In this document: piece by piece, positions 5,306-5,306 of the stretch
Layout: each line of letters begins with the position of its first letter
How positions within the stretch are numbered: position 1 is the first letter of the stretch
Origin: an uncultured Coriobacteriaceae bacterium
Lineage (GTDB): Bacteria; Actinomycetota; Coriobacteriia; Coriobacteriales; Eggerthellaceae
Length of the DNA stretch: 5,306 nucleotides
Reading direction: 5' to 3'
Assembly: GCA_946623915.1 (NCBI GenBank)
Contig: CAMORQ010000159.1
Location: 1-5,306, forward strand
Notes under the pieces: generated by a model
What the model was told of the DNA's origin: nothing
The model's database searches: none
What the model saw: the letters and a program-made list of their open reading frames with translations, nothing else
Made by a program: the position numbers and the translations under genes

Positions 5306-5306
5306 C

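Overview
The window is high-GC bacterial DNA. Its gene content resembles a Coriobacteriia / Eggerthellaceae-type gut actinobacterium (Eggerthella, Slackia or Gordonibacter relatives): a fused single-chain PurL of the clostridial/coriobacterial kind, a diaminopropionate ammonia-lyase, and an Ala/Ser-rich PepSY lipoprotein. This assignment is inferred from protein character and base composition, not from a search.

Layout. (1) Positions 2-526, plus strand: the C-terminal part of diaminopropionate ammonia-lyase (dpaL/ygeX), with its 5' end outside the window. (2) Positions 527-916: a gene-free stretch with two 20-bp REP-like repeats 61 bp apart, two AT-rich inverted repeats and a possible weak promoter. 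(3) Positions 917-1750, plus: a lipoprotein with a lipobox, a tether of about 100 Ala/Ser/Thr-rich residues and two PepSY-like domains. (4) Positions 1844-1875: a perfect 13-bp-arm hairpin that probably ends transcription. (5) Positions 1881-2829: a small element of visibly lower GC. It carries one REP-associated tyrosine transposase (RAYT, Y1/HUH family, minus strand) bounded by inverted copies of a 28-bp repeat, one on the left and two on the right. (6) Positions 2828-5305, minus: the C-terminal 825 residues of phosphoribosylformylglycinamidine synthase (PurL), covering part of the synthase core and the whole glutamine amidotransferase domain.

The genes form no obvious joint pathway: DpaL is amino-acid catabolism, the lipoprotein is exported and PurL is de novo purine synthesis. 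The interest lies in the repeats. The RAYT element sits exactly at the 3' end of purL, so that the purL stop codon overlaps the outermost element repeat. It appears to have separated purL from a terminator formerly shared with the convergent lipoprotein gene. Separately, the linker between the PurL synthase and amidotransferase domains is encoded by repeat-rich, palindromic DNA that looks like an in-frame repeat insertion. The pair of REP-like units behind dpaL has a different sequence from the RAYT end repeats and may belong to a second REP family.
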